Assembly: GCF_004362395.1 (NCBI RefSeq)
Contig: NZ_SNWE01000010.1
Location: forward strand, 62,001 to 126,000
DNA length: 64,000 nt
Source of the DNA: Salegentibacter sp. 24
GTDB taxonomy: Bacteria; Bacteroidota; Bacteroidia; Flavobacteriales; Flavobacteriaceae
Reading direction: 5' to 3'
The notes under the pieces were generated by a model, which was given only the letters and a program-made list of their open reading frames with translations, was not told the DNA's origin and did no database searches. Positions within the stretch are counted from its first letter, which is position 1. Each line of letters starts with the position of its first letter. Of the stretch, positions 54,905 to 64,000 are shown one piece after another. The translations under genes and the position numbers were made by a program.

Positions 54905-55507
54905 TCAACCGTTCAGTTTACCAGCCATTTCTACCGTTCTCTTTGCCTGGTGTTTTACCGCATTTTTAATATTGTCTCCTGGAGTGTTACCATCAGCTTT
55001 TACACTTGCACCATATGGATTTCCCCCTGCTTCAAATAAGCAGGGATCGGTATAACCCGGTGGTACAATTATAGCGCCCCAGTGGATCATAGTTTTGTAT
55101 AAGGACATCAAAGTAGTTTCCTGTCCCCCGTGTGGATTTGCAGCACTAGTCATCCCACTTACCACCTTATTTGCCAGTTTTCCAGCAGACCAAAGCCCTC
55201 CAGTAGTATCAAAAAATGCCTGTAATTGTGAAGGCAAATTTCCATATCGGGTTGGCGTGCTAAAAATAATTGCATCCGCCCACTGGAGATCGTCTAAGTT
55301 CACGGTAGGAAAATCTTTATGTTCCTCGACATATTTTTTCCAGTCCTGGTTTTGATCAATTGCCTGTTGTGGGGCAGTTTCCTGTACTCTTTTTAATCGT
55401 ACCTCACCTGCTCCAGCTTCTTTAGCGGCTTCCATGGCCCAATGTGCCAATTGATGATTTGTACCTGTGGCACTATAAAATATCACTGCTACTTTTGGTT
55501 TATTCAT
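54905..55507 (-). CDS. wrbA: NAD(P)H:quinone oxidoreductase, WrbA type
   Basis: A flavodoxin-like FMN enzyme for two-electron quinone reduction. The frame opens at 55555, but the ATG at 55507 (MNKPKVAVIFYSATGTNHQL) puts the FMN phosphate loop SATGTN at the usual distance and is preferred, giving 200 residues. Other blocks are DAIIFSTPTRYGNLPSQLQ, FFDTTGGLW, SAGKLANKVVSGMTSAANPH and GGQETTLMSLYKTMIHWGAI, all characteristic of WrbA. It stands alone next to, but facing the same way as, the heme oxygenase gene, separated by about 125 bases. Confidence 0.93.
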   Translation of the reverse strand: MNKPKVAVIFYSATGTNHQLAHWAMEAAKEAGAGEVRLKRVQETAPQQAIDQNQDWKKYVEEHKDFPTVNLDDLQWADAIIFSTPTRYGNLPSQLQAFFDTTGGLWSAGKLANKVVSGMTSAANPHGGQETTLMSLYKTMIHWGAIIVPPGYTDPCLFEAGGNPYGASVKADGNTPGDNIKNAVKHQAKRTVEMAGKLNG

Positions 55508-55633
55508 AATTAAAACTTTAAAATTGATTAATCTTTCATTATAAATATAAAACAAAATAAGCCTAATTGTTTTAAGATTATTATAAAGTTAAATTAAAAA
55601 CAGATCCGTAAATGTTACCTATGGCTTGTATAC

Positions 55634-56200
55634 CTAAGCCTTATGTGATATCTCAGCGGTATTTCTAAAAATATAACCGAAAAACTCAAAAGTTTCCTGG
55701 GCTTTTCTCGAAGCAGACGCTATTTGTACTTCGCTAAAATTTTGGGAATTAATTTCTTTAACAAATTGATTCCAGGATTTTACGCCCTGGCGATCGCCAT
55801 TGAAAAAGTGTGGGGTAGAAATAGCTGTTAATTCCGGACATTTGGAAATTTCTTTGGAAATATACATTCCCCCTAAGGCGGAACCTAATACAACATAAGC
55901 GGATCCCAAAGCTTCCTCATAAGTAGAAATAGAAAATTTGTCCTGAAATTGATGGGAAATAGAGGTGTCAACATTTAGATTTTGAAGATCTTTGGCAAGT
56001 TGATCACTTTTGTCAGATTGGTAATCAAGGATGAATTTTGAAATTTCAGTTTCGGTAATTTTATAAGCAATATAATTTTGGAGTAGTAAAAGTCTATAAT
56101 TTTCCAGGCTAATCTGGTGGGAAATAATCTGAGCGGCAAGATTCTCATTTTCCAGCTCTTTATGCAGTGATTTGGTAGATTCTCTAAGGTTATTCAGCAT
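55634..56200 (-). CDS. Heme oxygenase (biliverdin-producing, BphO-like)
   Basis: Opens heme to biliverdin, carbon monoxide and iron; in this setting it supplies the phytochrome chromophore. The 188-residue all-helical protein begins LRESTKSLHKELENENLA, with His13 in the position of the proximal heme ligand, and has SAYVVLGSALGGMYISKEI, the distal-helix glycine-rich segment. Length and pattern match BphO proteins. It overlaps the response regulator gene by 11 bases, so the two are translated together, and it is the last gene of the light-sensing operon. The electron donor is not encoded here. Confidence 0.85.
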   Translation of the reverse strand: MLNNLRESTKSLHKELENENLAAQIISHQISLENYRLLLLQNYIAYKITETEISKFILDYQSDKSDQLAKDLQNLNVDTSISHQFQDKFSISTYEEALGSAYVVLGSALGGMYISKEISKCPELTAISTPHFFNGDRQGVKSWNQFVKEINSQNFSEVQIASASRKAQETFEFFGYIFRNTAEISHKA

Positions 56201-56747
56201 TTTCTATGTTGAATTTATTTAAGTTATTTTTTATTTTTTTAATATTGTCACGTTGCTCCTTATCGTCTGCCTTCATACTCTCGAGGTAGCCGTAAATTTG
56301 ATGAATAGCTATTTTATTCTTCCGAATTCGCTCCCTTAGTTCATCATGCTGGATCATATTATATACTACTTGCTTTAAAAGAGGCTCCAGCTTCTGATCA
56401 AGATAACTCATATGCTTTTTCAAAATAAAACCCGAGGCGCCCGAAACAATAGTTTCGGCCGCCAGCTCATCGTCATCTAACGCCCCGGTAATAAATATTA
56501 AAGGAATACTTTCATCTATCGATTTGATTAGTTCTAGGACATCCAAGCCGGTACCGGAAGGCAGACTAAAATCTGAAATCACCAAATCCGGTAAAAAATT
56601 CTTAAAAACACTTTCAAAATCTGGAAAATCATTCACCACTTCTATCACTGGCTTTTCCACCACCTGGTAAATATTTCTTTTAATTAAGACAACATCGGTT
56701 TTTTCATCTTCAACCAATAATATACGCAAAGGAATGTTAATCATCAT
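56190..56747 (-). CDS. Single-domain response regulator of the phytochrome operon
   Basis: A 185-residue receiver protein. The acidic pair is at 13-14 (LVEDEKTD), the phosphorylation site is D59 (LVISDFSLPSG), the switch threonine T87 (FITGAL) and the lysine K110 (FILKKH). The C-terminal 60 residues are a charged helical segment without a DNA-binding or output domain. The same arrangement is seen in Rcp1/BphR-type regulators that receive phosphate from phytochromes, probably as a phosphorelay shuttle or protein-interaction switch. It is coupled to the heme oxygenase gene and follows the phytochrome by 69 bases. Confidence 0.88.
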   Translation of the reverse strand: MMINIPLRILLVEDEKTDVVLIKRNIYQVVEKPVIEVVNDFPDFESVFKNFLPDLVISDFSLPSGTGLDVLELIKSIDESIPLIFITGALDDDELAAETIVSGASGFILKKHMSYLDQKLEPLLKQVVYNMIQHDELRERIRKNKIAIHQIYGYLESMKADDKEQRDNIKKIKNNLNKFNIENAE

Positions 56748-56816
56748 TTCTAAATTTAAACAAAAATACGAAACTGTTGAAAGTTATAAACGGTAGTAAA
56801 AAATTCAGCAAAAAAA

Positions 56817-59030
56817 TCAAAGGTGAAAGAAAAATGTACTTCCCGATCCGGGAGTACTTTCAATCCATATTTCCCCATTGTGTTTTTCTATAATTCTGGC
56901 AACAATGGCTAAGCCAATGCCGGTTCCTTTAAAACTATTTTTTGAAGACCGCGAAAATAATTTAAAAATTTTCTTGCGATCCACATCGGCTATTCCAGTA
57001 CCATTATCTTTAATATAAAAAACATTCTTGGTATCTTTTGGAAAGCTACCGATTTCTACTTTTGGATTTTCAGCATGTTCAGAATATTTCAGGGCATTAC
57101 TTAATAAATTACTCCACAATTGTAATAGCATTCGGCGATCTCCATTTGTTTCCAAAAGTTTCGACGCTACTTCTAACTTCGTGTTTGTGAAATTAATCCC
57201 TAAGTTAAAACTAAATAAAATTTCCTCTAGTAGCTTATTAGTATTCAATATTTTCCTTTGAGGTTTACCTTTGGTCATTTTGGAAAAAGTAAGGATATCG
57301 TCTATCATTTCTTCCATCTTTTGGGAAGTCTTTAGCATAGTATCCAGGCTTTCTATAACCTCAGTAGAAAGCTCCTGGCTATAATCTTCTTTGATCATTT
57401 GTGCGTACCCGCTAATTCCTCGCAAAGGTGCACGAAGATCGTGGGAAATTCCATAGCTAAAAAGTTCTAAATCCTTATTGGATTCCTGAAGGTTTTGATT
57501 TAATCTTACAATCTCCTCTTTTTGTTGTTTGAGGATAACCTGGTTTAAACTTTCCCTGAAGGATTTTGCTGTTTCTATTTCGTAATCCTTCCAGGGATTA
57601 GATATTCCGTTCAGTTTTTCAGTCCATTTCTCAAATGATTTTCGGGGGCTTAAACGCTGTTTGGAGGAATTAAAAAAAACTTTTTTTTCAGGGTTACCAC
57701 CCCAACTTACTGTTTCGGCTATTTCTGGTCTGAACCAAATCACAAAACTATCAAGGAGCTTTCCCAGTTTAAGGCTTAAGATTCCAGAGGCGCACTTTTG
57801 GTAACTTTTCGCTTTTGGATATATTTTTTTAAGGCTCTTTGTTTGGAAAATAGGTTCCTTGTTTTGAGTAAGAAAATCACACAGATCCATCACCTGGGTT
57901 TTAGTAGGTGTGTCTCCCATAAGCCCTATTTCCTCACCAAAAATTACAGCAACCCCAGCGCTATTGATAAGAGAAGTCAAAGGTATTTCAGCCTTATTAA
58001 GTTCATAGAACAAAGGGCTGCCAAGGTCAAGATCCTTTAAAATTTTTTCCTTTACCTGAGAATTTTCACTGAACTTTTTATTGAATATCCCGGTTTGAAT
58101 AGAAGATATTCTATTTGATAAAATCTGGGTTAGAAACTTAAAGGTTTCCCGTTGAAAATAATTTATAAATTTAGCGCTATAATGATGACAGGTTATCAAC
58201 CCCCAGAGCTCATCATTTACAATAATAGCCGTAGTTAAGGAAGCGCCCACCTTCATATTCTGTAAATACTCTATATGAATTGGAGAAACAGCCCGTAATT
58301 CGGATCTGGAAAGGTCCAATGGATTATTTGTATACGGTGATATTTCAGGGGAAATGGAAACAGGTTCATAATTGACATCTGATATAATTCTCACCTTATT
58401 TTTTAAAAACAATTTTCTGGATTGTGAAGGGATGTCACTGGCGGGATAATGGAGGCCCAACCAACTTTCTAAATGCTCTTCTTTTTGCTCTGCAACTACC
58501 TCCCCATTCCAATCTTCATCAAACCGGTAAACCATTACTCGATGGTAACCAAAAATTTCCTTAGTCAATATTGCAGCGGTCCTACACAGCTCTAAAACCG
58601 TCTTTCCTTTATCAAATCGGGTAATAATACTGCTTAATTTCTCCTGCCAAATCATTGGATCCCAAACCTCACCTAAAACCTCAAAATCAATAATGAGATT
58701 ACTAGCAGTAAAATGAGGCAGCATCACAAAGTATTTATTTCCAATCTTGAGCTCCTGCGCTTTAAAAATTGAGTTTCTCAAACTGGTATTCCTAAATTGT
58801 TCAAAAGCAGTTTTCCCAATTAAATCTTCGAGAGCGTCTCCAATTAAAGAAGTATAGGAAATCCCAAAGAATTTGGTCGTGTTTTCACTGGCCTGAATAA
58901 TTTTAAATGTTTCCGGATGTACCGCCAGAATAACCCCATGAGCCTGCACTTTTCCAATCAGGTGAATGGGTTCTTTTTCACAGTTTAGAATGTCCACCTT
59001 CCCGGGATAAGAAAGCTGTCCTGAGCTCAT
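56817..59030 (-). CDS. bphP: Bacteriophytochrome sensor histidine kinase
   Basis: A red/far-red light receptor of 737 residues with the PAS-GAF-PHY photosensory module and a histidine kinase. Cys17 in the N-terminal extension (ILNCEKEPIHLIGKVQAHG) is the biliverdin attachment site. The GAF domain has PASDIP (D199-P201) and the chromophore histidine H252 (SPIHIEYLQNMKVGASL). The PHY tongue shows PRKSF at 462-466 and WGGNP. The kinase has H530 in SYGISHDLRAPLRGI, then N-box SNLLSNALKYSEHAEN, G1 KDNGTGIAD and G2 GTGIGLAIVARI. Every residue needed for light sensing and autophosphorylation is present. It begins six bases after the stop of the CheB/CheR kinase gene. Confidence 0.95.
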   Translation of the reverse strand: MSSGQLSYPGKVDILNCEKEPIHLIGKVQAHGVILAVHPETFKIIQASENTTKFFGISYTSLIGDALEDLIGKTAFEQFRNTSLRNSIFKAQELKIGNKYFVMLPHFTASNLIIDFEVLGEVWDPMIWQEKLSSIITRFDKGKTVLELCRTAAILTKEIFGYHRVMVYRFDEDWNGEVVAEQKEEHLESWLGLHYPASDIPSQSRKLFLKNKVRIISDVNYEPVSISPEISPYTNNPLDLSRSELRAVSPIHIEYLQNMKVGASLTTAIIVNDELWGLITCHHYSAKFINYFQRETFKFLTQILSNRISSIQTGIFNKKFSENSQVKEKILKDLDLGSPLFYELNKAEIPLTSLINSAGVAVIFGEEIGLMGDTPTKTQVMDLCDFLTQNKEPIFQTKSLKKIYPKAKSYQKCASGILSLKLGKLLDSFVIWFRPEIAETVSWGGNPEKKVFFNSSKQRLSPRKSFEKWTEKLNGISNPWKDYEIETAKSFRESLNQVILKQQKEEIVRLNQNLQESNKDLELFSYGISHDLRAPLRGISGYAQMIKEDYSQELSTEVIESLDTMLKTSQKMEEMIDDILTFSKMTKGKPQRKILNTNKLLEEILFSFNLGINFTNTKLEVASKLLETNGDRRMLLQLWSNLLSNALKYSEHAENPKVEIGSFPKDTKNVFYIKDNGTGIADVDRKKIFKLFSRSSKNSFKGTGIGLAIVARIIEKHNGEIWIESTPGSGSTFFFHL

Positions 59031-59036
59031 ATACGC

Positions 59037-62000
59037 TTATGCTTTTAATTTGAAATAAAAAGTACTGCCTACCCCTACCTGGCTTTCCACCCATATAGTA
59101 CCTTCGTGAAGCTGAACGATTTTCTCAACATGGGCCAGGCCTACCCCGGTACCATCATGTCCATTGTCTTCTTTGACCCGATTAAAAATTGTGAAAATAT
59201 TTTTTTTATCCTCCTCTGAAATTCCGTAGCCATTGTCGGTTACCGAGAAAACATAATGCGTTCCTTCCCGGTATGAAGCAATACGCACATCAGGATTTCT
59301 ATCCTTGGGAGTATATTTAATAGCATTGCTTATGAGGTTTTGAAAAAGTAAACGTAACTCCACTTCATGCCCCTTAATCTTAGGAAGAGAACCTGCATTC
59401 ACCTTTGCATTGGTATCCTTAATTCTTTTACCCAGGTCATATTTTACAACCTCTACAATTTCCTTAATGTTGACCAGGCTTTTTTCTCCATGCCGTCCAA
59501 TTCTGGAATGTTCCAAAAGGGCTTTAATTTGCTCAGAAAGTCGTGTGGAGGCATCTTTGATATACTTGATATAATTCTTTCCTTTCTCATCCAGTTTATC
59601 AGCATACATTTTACCCAGCACATCACTTCCGAATTTAATGGTAGAAAGTGGTTCCTGTAGGTCATGGGAACATATAGAAACAAATTGTTCCAGGTCCTTA
59701 TTGGCTCTTTCTAAATCTTCATGTTGTTGTTTTAATTGGTTTTCAGCTTGCTTTAGATCTGAAATATCGACACAGGTGTATCTAATGGTCACCACTCTTC
59801 CCTCCATATCCTTTTCGGCGGTGGCATTTAAAATTACCGGAAGCAAATCTCCCGAGGCAGTAAGCATATCCTGCTCCATATTGACTATGGCACCCGTATC
59901 TTTAAATTCCTTATTTGATTTTAATGCCTTAAGCTGAGATTCCTCATTATAAAGGTCAAAAACAGGTCGATCTATTAAATCTTCTTTTGAGTTATAGCCA
60001 AGCCTGGTCACCGCCATCTCATTGCATTGCACGATAAGTTGGGTCTGTGGGTCAACGCTTATATGAATTACGGGATCTTCTTCGTAGAAAGATTTAAAAC
60101 GTTTTTCACTGGCCACCAATTTTTCTTTGGAGCGTTGCAATAAACCGACATCTATAAAGGTAATGACCACTCCGGTAGTCTCATCATTAGAATTAATATA
60201 AGGGGATATTCTTCTTAAATAATAGGAACCATCCTTGGTCATCACTTGTTTTTCCAGAATTTTACTGGTTCTAAGCACCCTTTTGCAGCGAGTGATAAGA
60301 TTGCTTTTCCCCATACTAGAGGTAAAATGCTCGATAGGCCTGCCCTCATCGGAATCGATTAAATTAAAATGCCGCTGAATGGCCGGTGTGAACTTTCTAA
60401 TCTTCAAATCTTTATCAAGAAAAATCACCCCAATATCAGTGCTTTCCAGCAAGTTATTCATATCGGCATTTAGGGCCGCTAGGTCTTCTACCTTTTGAAG
60501 ATTTTCAGCATTTACCGTGTTAATTTCTTCATTTACACTTTGCAGTTCTTCGTTTGTACTTTGCAATTCTTCATTTGAAGCTAATAATTCTTCATTGGCT
60601 GCCTGTAGTTCCTCATTGCTGGTTTCTATCTCCTCTATAGAAGTTTGCAACTCCTCTTTGGTTTCCTTTAGCTCCTCTTCAAGATCGGCCACATATTCCT
60701 TAGTGCGACTGGTTAGGGTAAGCTTATCTAAGGTTTTAACAGATTCCAGATCGATTTCCTTTTCAATAAAAGTGATTACAAAATTGGTATCAGTATCATC
60801 ATTTTTTGTCTGGAATGGTTTGACGATAATATCTACAGATTTTTTCTCCCCCTGATGCTCAAAGGAGGCGTCCTGGTATCTTAGTTTTACATTTTCGGTT
60901 TTAGCCTTTTTTAAAGTGCTTTGAATGGTATATTTCAAATCCGTTGCCAGCATATCCAACAGGTTCACGGAAAATCCGCTCACCGGTAAATTAGCATATT
61001 TCCGAAATTCCCCTACTGCCTGTAGAATATTAAAGTTATCATCTACAAAAACACTGGCACCTCCAAAAACCTCCATGATGGTTTGATTGAGCTCATCGGT
61101 AAGTTTGTTTTTAACAGGACTTGAAGATTTTCTATAAGCGGGTCGTTGAATTTCCTTTGTTCCCTGGGTCAAATTACTTGTAGAGGTGGTTTGTGAAATA
61201 CTGGCGTTTAAACGCTTATTTACATTTTCATTTCTAAAAATTTTAGCTCCCCGATCTATTACTTTAAAGTTATCCTTTTGAGAAGAAACATTTTCACTAG
61301 TGCCCAGCACCAAAATACCTCCCACCTTAAGGGCATATTGTAAGAAGTTTAAAGCCTTATTTTGAATTCCCGGTTGAAAATAAATTAAAAGATTTCTACA
61401 GGCCACCATATCCATATTGCTGAAAGGTGGATTTTTGATGATATTGTGTCTTGAAAAAACCACCATTCTGCGTACCTTGTCAATAACCTTATAGCCATCG
61501 GGTCTACTGATGAAGTATTTCAGCAGTAATTCGGAATCAATATCTGCAACAATACTTTCTGGATAAAATGCTTCACTACCAATTTCAAGATGCTTCTGGG
61601 AGATATCGGTAGCAAAAATCTTCAAATCTACACTTTTTTTCTGTCGCTCGATTTCCTCGATAATAATCATGGCAAAGGAATAAGCCTCTTCGCCACTACT
61701 GCAGGCTACATCCCACAGCTTTATAACCTCTCCATCTTTTTTGCTTTCCACCAGCTTCGGAATCACCTCTTCTCTTAAGACTTTCCAGACATTTTCGTCT
61801 CTAAAAAACTTGGTTACCCCAATTAAGAATTCTCGGTGCAGTATTTCTGCTTCTTCACTATTATTGATCAAGAATTTATAATATTCTAAAAGATTATTGC
61901 ATTTACATACATTCACCCTTCTTGCGATACGGCGGGCAAGGGTAGCGTGCTTATATTCCCTAAAATCGAGCCCGGTTTGTTCATCTATAAACCGAAGAAT

Positions 62001-62678
62001 TTTCATTAATTCTCCTTCATTATAATTAATATCACCATCCTTAAAATGAAAGACAGAAGGAGATTCAATAAAATTTCTGAGCTCTTTAGCCATGTTAGAC
62101 ACTGGCAATACATAATCTACCAAACCGGTATTTATAGCACTTTGCGGCATTCCATCAAACTTGGATTCCTCCGGATCCTGGACCATGATCATACCATCGC
62201 GTTCCTTAATAGCCCTTACTCCCCTTGTCCCATCACTTCCTGTACCGCTTAAAATGATACCAATAGCTTTTTCTTTACGTTCCTTGGCAAGTGCTTCAAA
62301 GAACATATCTATCGGTAGATTTAAACTTTGATCTTTAGGCTTTTCAATAAGGTGTAGCTGGTTATCCTTAAAAGTTAAATTATTAGCAGGTGGAATTAAA
62401 TAGATATGTCCCTGCTCTATCTTCAGGTGGTTTTTAATCTCACGTATGGGCAGGTTTGTATTCTTTTTTAAAAGTTCTCCCATCATACTTTTGAAGTCTG
62501 GTGAGAGATGCTGTATAACTACATAAGCATTTTTATCGGTTTCGGGTATGCCTTCAAAAAAAGCCTTTAGTGCCTCCAATCCTCCGGCGCTAGCACCTAC
62601 TGCAATTACTCGGGGTTCTTCAGTTTTAAGCTTAGTATCCAGCTCTGACCTGGAGGGGTAGTTATTTACTTTTGTCAT
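59037..62678 (-). CDS. CheB-CheR-PAS hybrid sensor histidine kinase
   Basis: A 1213-residue cytosolic protein. Order of domains: CheB-type methylesterase at about 20-205, with the triad S30 ([12 protein letters not shown]), H57 (VIQHLSPD) and D149 ([12 protein letters not shown]); CheR methyltransferase at about 215-485 ([53 protein letters not shown]); a PAS-like segment; a long coiled coil of repeated SNEEL units near 680-740; two more PAS domains; then HisKA ([16 protein letters not shown]) and HATPase ([38 protein letters not shown]). There is no receiver domain to gate CheB. No chemoreceptor genes are nearby. It heads the phytochrome operon. Confidence 0.93.
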   Translation of the reverse strand: MTKVNNYPSRSELDTKLKTEEPRVIAVGASAGGLEALKAFFEGIPETDKNAYVVIQHLSPDFKSMMGELLKKNTNLPIREIKNHLKIEQGHIYLIPPANNLTFKDNQLHLIEKPKDQSLNLPIDMFFEALAKERKEKAIGIILSGTGSDGTRGVRAIKERDGMIMVQDPEESKFDGMPQSAINTGLVDYVLPVSNMAKELRNFIESPSVFHFKDGDINYNEGELMKILRFIDEQTGLDFREYKHATLARRIARRVNVCKCNNLLEYYKFLINNSEEAEILHREFLIGVTKFFRDENVWKVLREEVIPKLVESKKDGEVIKLWDVACSSGEEAYSFAMIIIEEIERQKKSVDLKIFATDISQKHLEIGSEAFYPESIVADIDSELLLKYFISRPDGYKVIDKVRRMVVFSRHNIIKNPPFSNMDMVACRNLLIYFQPGIQNKALNFLQYALKVGGILVLGTSENVSSQKDNFKVIDRGAKIFRNENVNKRLNASISQTTSTSNLTQGTKEIQRPAYRKSSSPVKNKLTDELNQTIMEVFGGASVFVDDNFNILQAVGEFRKYANLPVSGFSVNLLDMLATDLKYTIQSTLKKAKTENVKLRYQDASFEHQGEKKSVDIIVKPFQTKNDDTDTNFVITFIEKEIDLESVKTLDKLTLTSRTKEYVADLEEELKETKEELQTSIEEIETSNEELQAANEELLASNEELQSTNEELQSVNEEINTVNAENLQKVEDLAALNADMNNLLESTDIGVIFLDKDLKIRKFTPAIQRHFNLIDSDEGRPIEHFTSSMGKSNLITRCKRVLRTSKILEKQVMTKDGSYYLRRISPYINSNDETTGVVITFIDVGLLQRSKEKLVASEKRFKSFYEEDPVIHISVDPQTQLIVQCNEMAVTRLGYNSKEDLIDRPVFDLYNEESQLKALKSNKEFKDTGAIVNMEQDMLTASGDLLPVILNATAEKDMEGRVVTIRYTCVDISDLKQAENQLKQQHEDLERANKDLEQFVSICSHDLQEPLSTIKFGSDVLGKMYADKLDEKGKNYIKYIKDASTRLSEQIKALLEHSRIGRHGEKSLVNIKEIVEVVKYDLGKRIKDTNAKVNAGSLPKIKGHEVELRLLFQNLISNAIKYTPKDRNPDVRIASYREGTHYVFSVTDNGYGISEEDKKNIFTIFNRVKEDNGHDGTGVGLAHVEKIVQLHEGTIWVESQVGVGSTFYFKLKA

Positions 62679-63067
62679 TTAGAAATGATTAAGAAAGTCT
62701 TAAAGAATAATAAAAACGCAAACCACAAAAATATAAGTTAAATCATAGAATTATGAACTCATTTGCCATTTAAAATAACAAAATATCAATAAAAACAGTG
62801 ATACCACCCATTTAACAATTCTTAACAATTATTTTTGAATTCCTAAAATTAACAAGTTTTGAAAGAAAATATTGTTAAAAATAAATTATAATTCTGATAT
62901 CCATTTATAACCAGCCAGATTTTAAAAACCTGATATATATCATTTCTAATGCAGCCTTCTAAAACTAAATTTACATAACAAATAAGGTTCAGCACCCCTT
63001 GAGTTGCGTCCCATACGTTCATTCTATGAATCCTAATAGTTATTGAAGTTTATTGAAAGGTATAAAT
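62679..63067. other. Divergent intergenic region between the light-sensing operon and mlaE
   Basis: No gene is visible in about 370 bases. A TATTTTTG element on the minus strand is listed separately. At about 62812-62830 there is a short direct repeat (TTAACAATT twice, two bases apart). On the plus strand a TAAATTTA sequence near 62966 could be a weak promoter for mlaE; I could not find a confident one. Confidence 0.4.
62725..62732 (-). promoter_or_regulatory. -7 element (TATTTTTG) for the light-sensing operon
   Basis: An exact TAnnTTTG match on the minus strand, about 47 bases before the ATG of the CheB/CheR kinase at 62678. It would give a leader of about 40 bases. No strong -33 TTG accompanies it. 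Confidence 0.4.
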
Positions 63068-63847
63068 ATGAAATTTTTATCATCACATCAGTCAGGTTTC
63101 ATTTCCTTTTTCAACGAAATTGGGGATATGGGAAATTTCACGGGTAGATATTTCCGGGAGCTTTTCAGCAAGCCTTTTGAGTTCAGGGAATTTCTGAACC
63201 AATGCTATCAGATGGGTAATAAATCTTTGCTGCTGGTTGGTGTTACCGGTTTTATTTTAGGACTGGTATTTACCCTGCAGTCCCGTCCCACTCTAATGGA
63301 ATTCGGCGCAGTTTCCTGGATGCCCTCTATGATAAGTATTTCTATTGTACGGGAAATAGGACCTGTAATAATTGCACTTATTTGCGCAGGAAGAATAGGT
63401 TCCAGCATTGGTGCTGAGCTGGGTTCTATGAAGGTGACCGAGCAAATTGATGCTATGGAGGTATCTGGCACTAATCCGTTTAAATACCTGGTAGTTACCA
63501 GGATTCTGGCAGCAACCTGTATGCTGCCACTTTTAGTGATAATTGGTGATTTTGTGGCCCTGGTGGGGTCTGCCATTATAGAAAATGCAAAAGGCGATGT
63601 TTCATTTACTTTATATTTCAACCAGGTATTTGAAGCTTTAGAATTTACCGATTTAATTCCTGCAACGCTAAAAACATTTTTCTTTGGTTTTGCCATTGGA
63701 CTGGTAGGATGCTTTAAAGGTTATAACAGCAATAAAGGAACTGCAGGAGTTGGAAAAGCCTCTAATTCTGCAGTCGTTTTTACTTCTATGCTTCTTTTTG
63801 TACTTGATTTTATTGCAGTATTTATTACTGATATTTTTTATAGCTGA
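63068..63847 (+). CDS. mlaE: MlaE-family ABC transporter permease
   Basis: The integral membrane subunit of the Mla-type phospholipid/lipid ABC transporter that moves lipids between the outer and inner membranes. The frame can start at TTG 63053, but the ATG at 63068 (MKFLSSHQSGFISFFNEIGD) is preferred, giving 259 residues with five or six membrane helices. Family motifs include LLVGVTGFILGLVFTLQSRP, SISIVREIGPVIIALICAGR, IGSSIGAELGSMKVTEQIDA and the EQIDAMEVSGTNPFKYLVV cytoplasmic helix. The ATPase gene starts two bases after its stop. Confidence 0.92.
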   Translation: MKFLSSHQSGFISFFNEIGDMGNFTGRYFRELFSKPFEFREFLNQCYQMGNKSLLLVGVTGFILGLVFTLQSRPTLMEFGAVSWMPSMISISIVREIGPVIIALICAGRIGSSIGAELGSMKVTEQIDAMEVSGTNPFKYLVVTRILAATCMLPLLVIIGDFVALVGSAIIENAKGDVSFTLYFNQVFEALEFTDLIPATLKTFFFGFAIGLVGCFKGYNSNKGTAGVGKASNSAVVFTSMLLFVLDFIAVFITDIFYS

Positions 63848-63849
63848 AA

Positions 63850-64000
63850 ATGAAAAACCAACCTGTAATAGAGATAAAGAATCTATATAAAAGCTTCGGG
63901 CAAACAAGGGTTCTAAACGATTTCAACCTGACTCTTTTTAAAGGGGAAAACCTGGTTTTAATGGGTAAATCCGGCTCAGGTAAATCAGTGTTGATTAAAT
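63850..64000 (+). CDS. mlaF: MlaF-like ABC transporter ATP-binding protein (partial)
   Basis: The first 50 residues of an ABC ATPase, cut by the window edge. The protein begins KNQPVIEIKNLYKSFGQTRV and reaches the Walker A loop MGKSGSGKSVLIK near residues 38-50. Position immediately after mlaE makes MlaF the natural assignment. The signature motif and Walker B lie beyond the window, as does the MCE-domain substrate-binding partner usually encoded next. Confidence 0.85.
   Translation, partial: MKNQPVIEIKNLYKSFGQTRVLNDFNLTLFKGENLVLMGKSGSGKSVLIK

Noticed and set aside
60480-60700. Repeated SNEEL-type DNA in the CheB/CheR kinase gene as a tandem repeat locus
   Set aside because: It encodes the normal coiled coil found in this family between the CheR and PAS parts; the repeats are diverged at DNA level.

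Overview
The window is chromosomal DNA of a flavobacterium (Bacteroidota). The AT-rich composition, promoters of the TTG / TAnnTTTG type, few Shine-Dalgarno sequences, a UpxY-type NusG paralogue and the gene order udk-ftsB-mutA-mutB and parA-parB-DUF5683-dapB-lepB all point to Flavobacteriaceae. A marine relative of Gramella, Salegentibacter or Zunongwangia is my inference; it was not tested against a database. There is no rRNA, CRISPR array, prophage or intact insertion sequence.

Layout. 1-13 kb: the tail of a histidine kinase; an unfamiliar nitronate-monooxygenase-like barrel protein; a potassium island (a shortened KdpD-like kinase, a KdpE-like regulator, a 46-residue membrane peptide, KtrB and KtrA); a decayed IS200/IS605 transposase; tRNA-Pro(GGG); a carboxypeptidase-regulatory-like surface protein; a CDF zinc exporter; an orphan UpxY/NusG paralogue; and a TPR protein. 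13-29 kb: housekeeping genes gyrA, clpC, hutH, the NAD(P)HX repair enzyme, gcvT, an epimerase-like protein, pterin dehydratase, a YebC regulator, proline dehydrogenase and aroB. 29-32 kb: a zone of decay holding a 5'-truncated F420-dependent-oxidoreductase-like pseudogene and a truncated pirin pseudogene with a nonsense codon, alongside intact DoxX-like and TMEM175-like genes and tRNA-Pro(TGG). 32-45 kb: a sugar dehydrogenase lipoprotein, udk, ftsB, both methylmalonyl-CoA mutase subunits, a dienoyl-CoA reductase-like SDR, parAB, dapB, an unusual signal peptidase I and a WbqC-like gene. 45-51 kb, minus strand: a TPR protein, ribH, a small membrane protein, mutL, two rhomboid proteases and an endonuclease/phosphatase-family protein. 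51-55 kb: recF, a lipoprotein, a DUF721 protein, a pseudouridine synthase, then a HipA-like kinase overlapping a DUF3037 gene with its own promoter. 55-63 kb: wrbA, then a four-gene red-light module (CheB-CheR-PAS-kinase, bacteriophytochrome kinase, single-domain response regulator, heme oxygenase). The window ends in mlaE and the start of mlaF.

How the genes work together. The light module is self-contained: heme oxygenase makes biliverdin, the phytochrome binds it through Cys17 and signals by phosphotransfer, and the receiver-only protein is the likely phosphate acceptor. The very large CheB/CheR kinase is co-transcribed with them. In the potassium island the regulators that normally control KdpFABC sit beside KtrAB instead, with a tiny membrane protein between them. 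These two clusters, the HipA-like/DUF3037 pair and the barrel protein at 0.5-2.3 kb are the parts most worth a second look.
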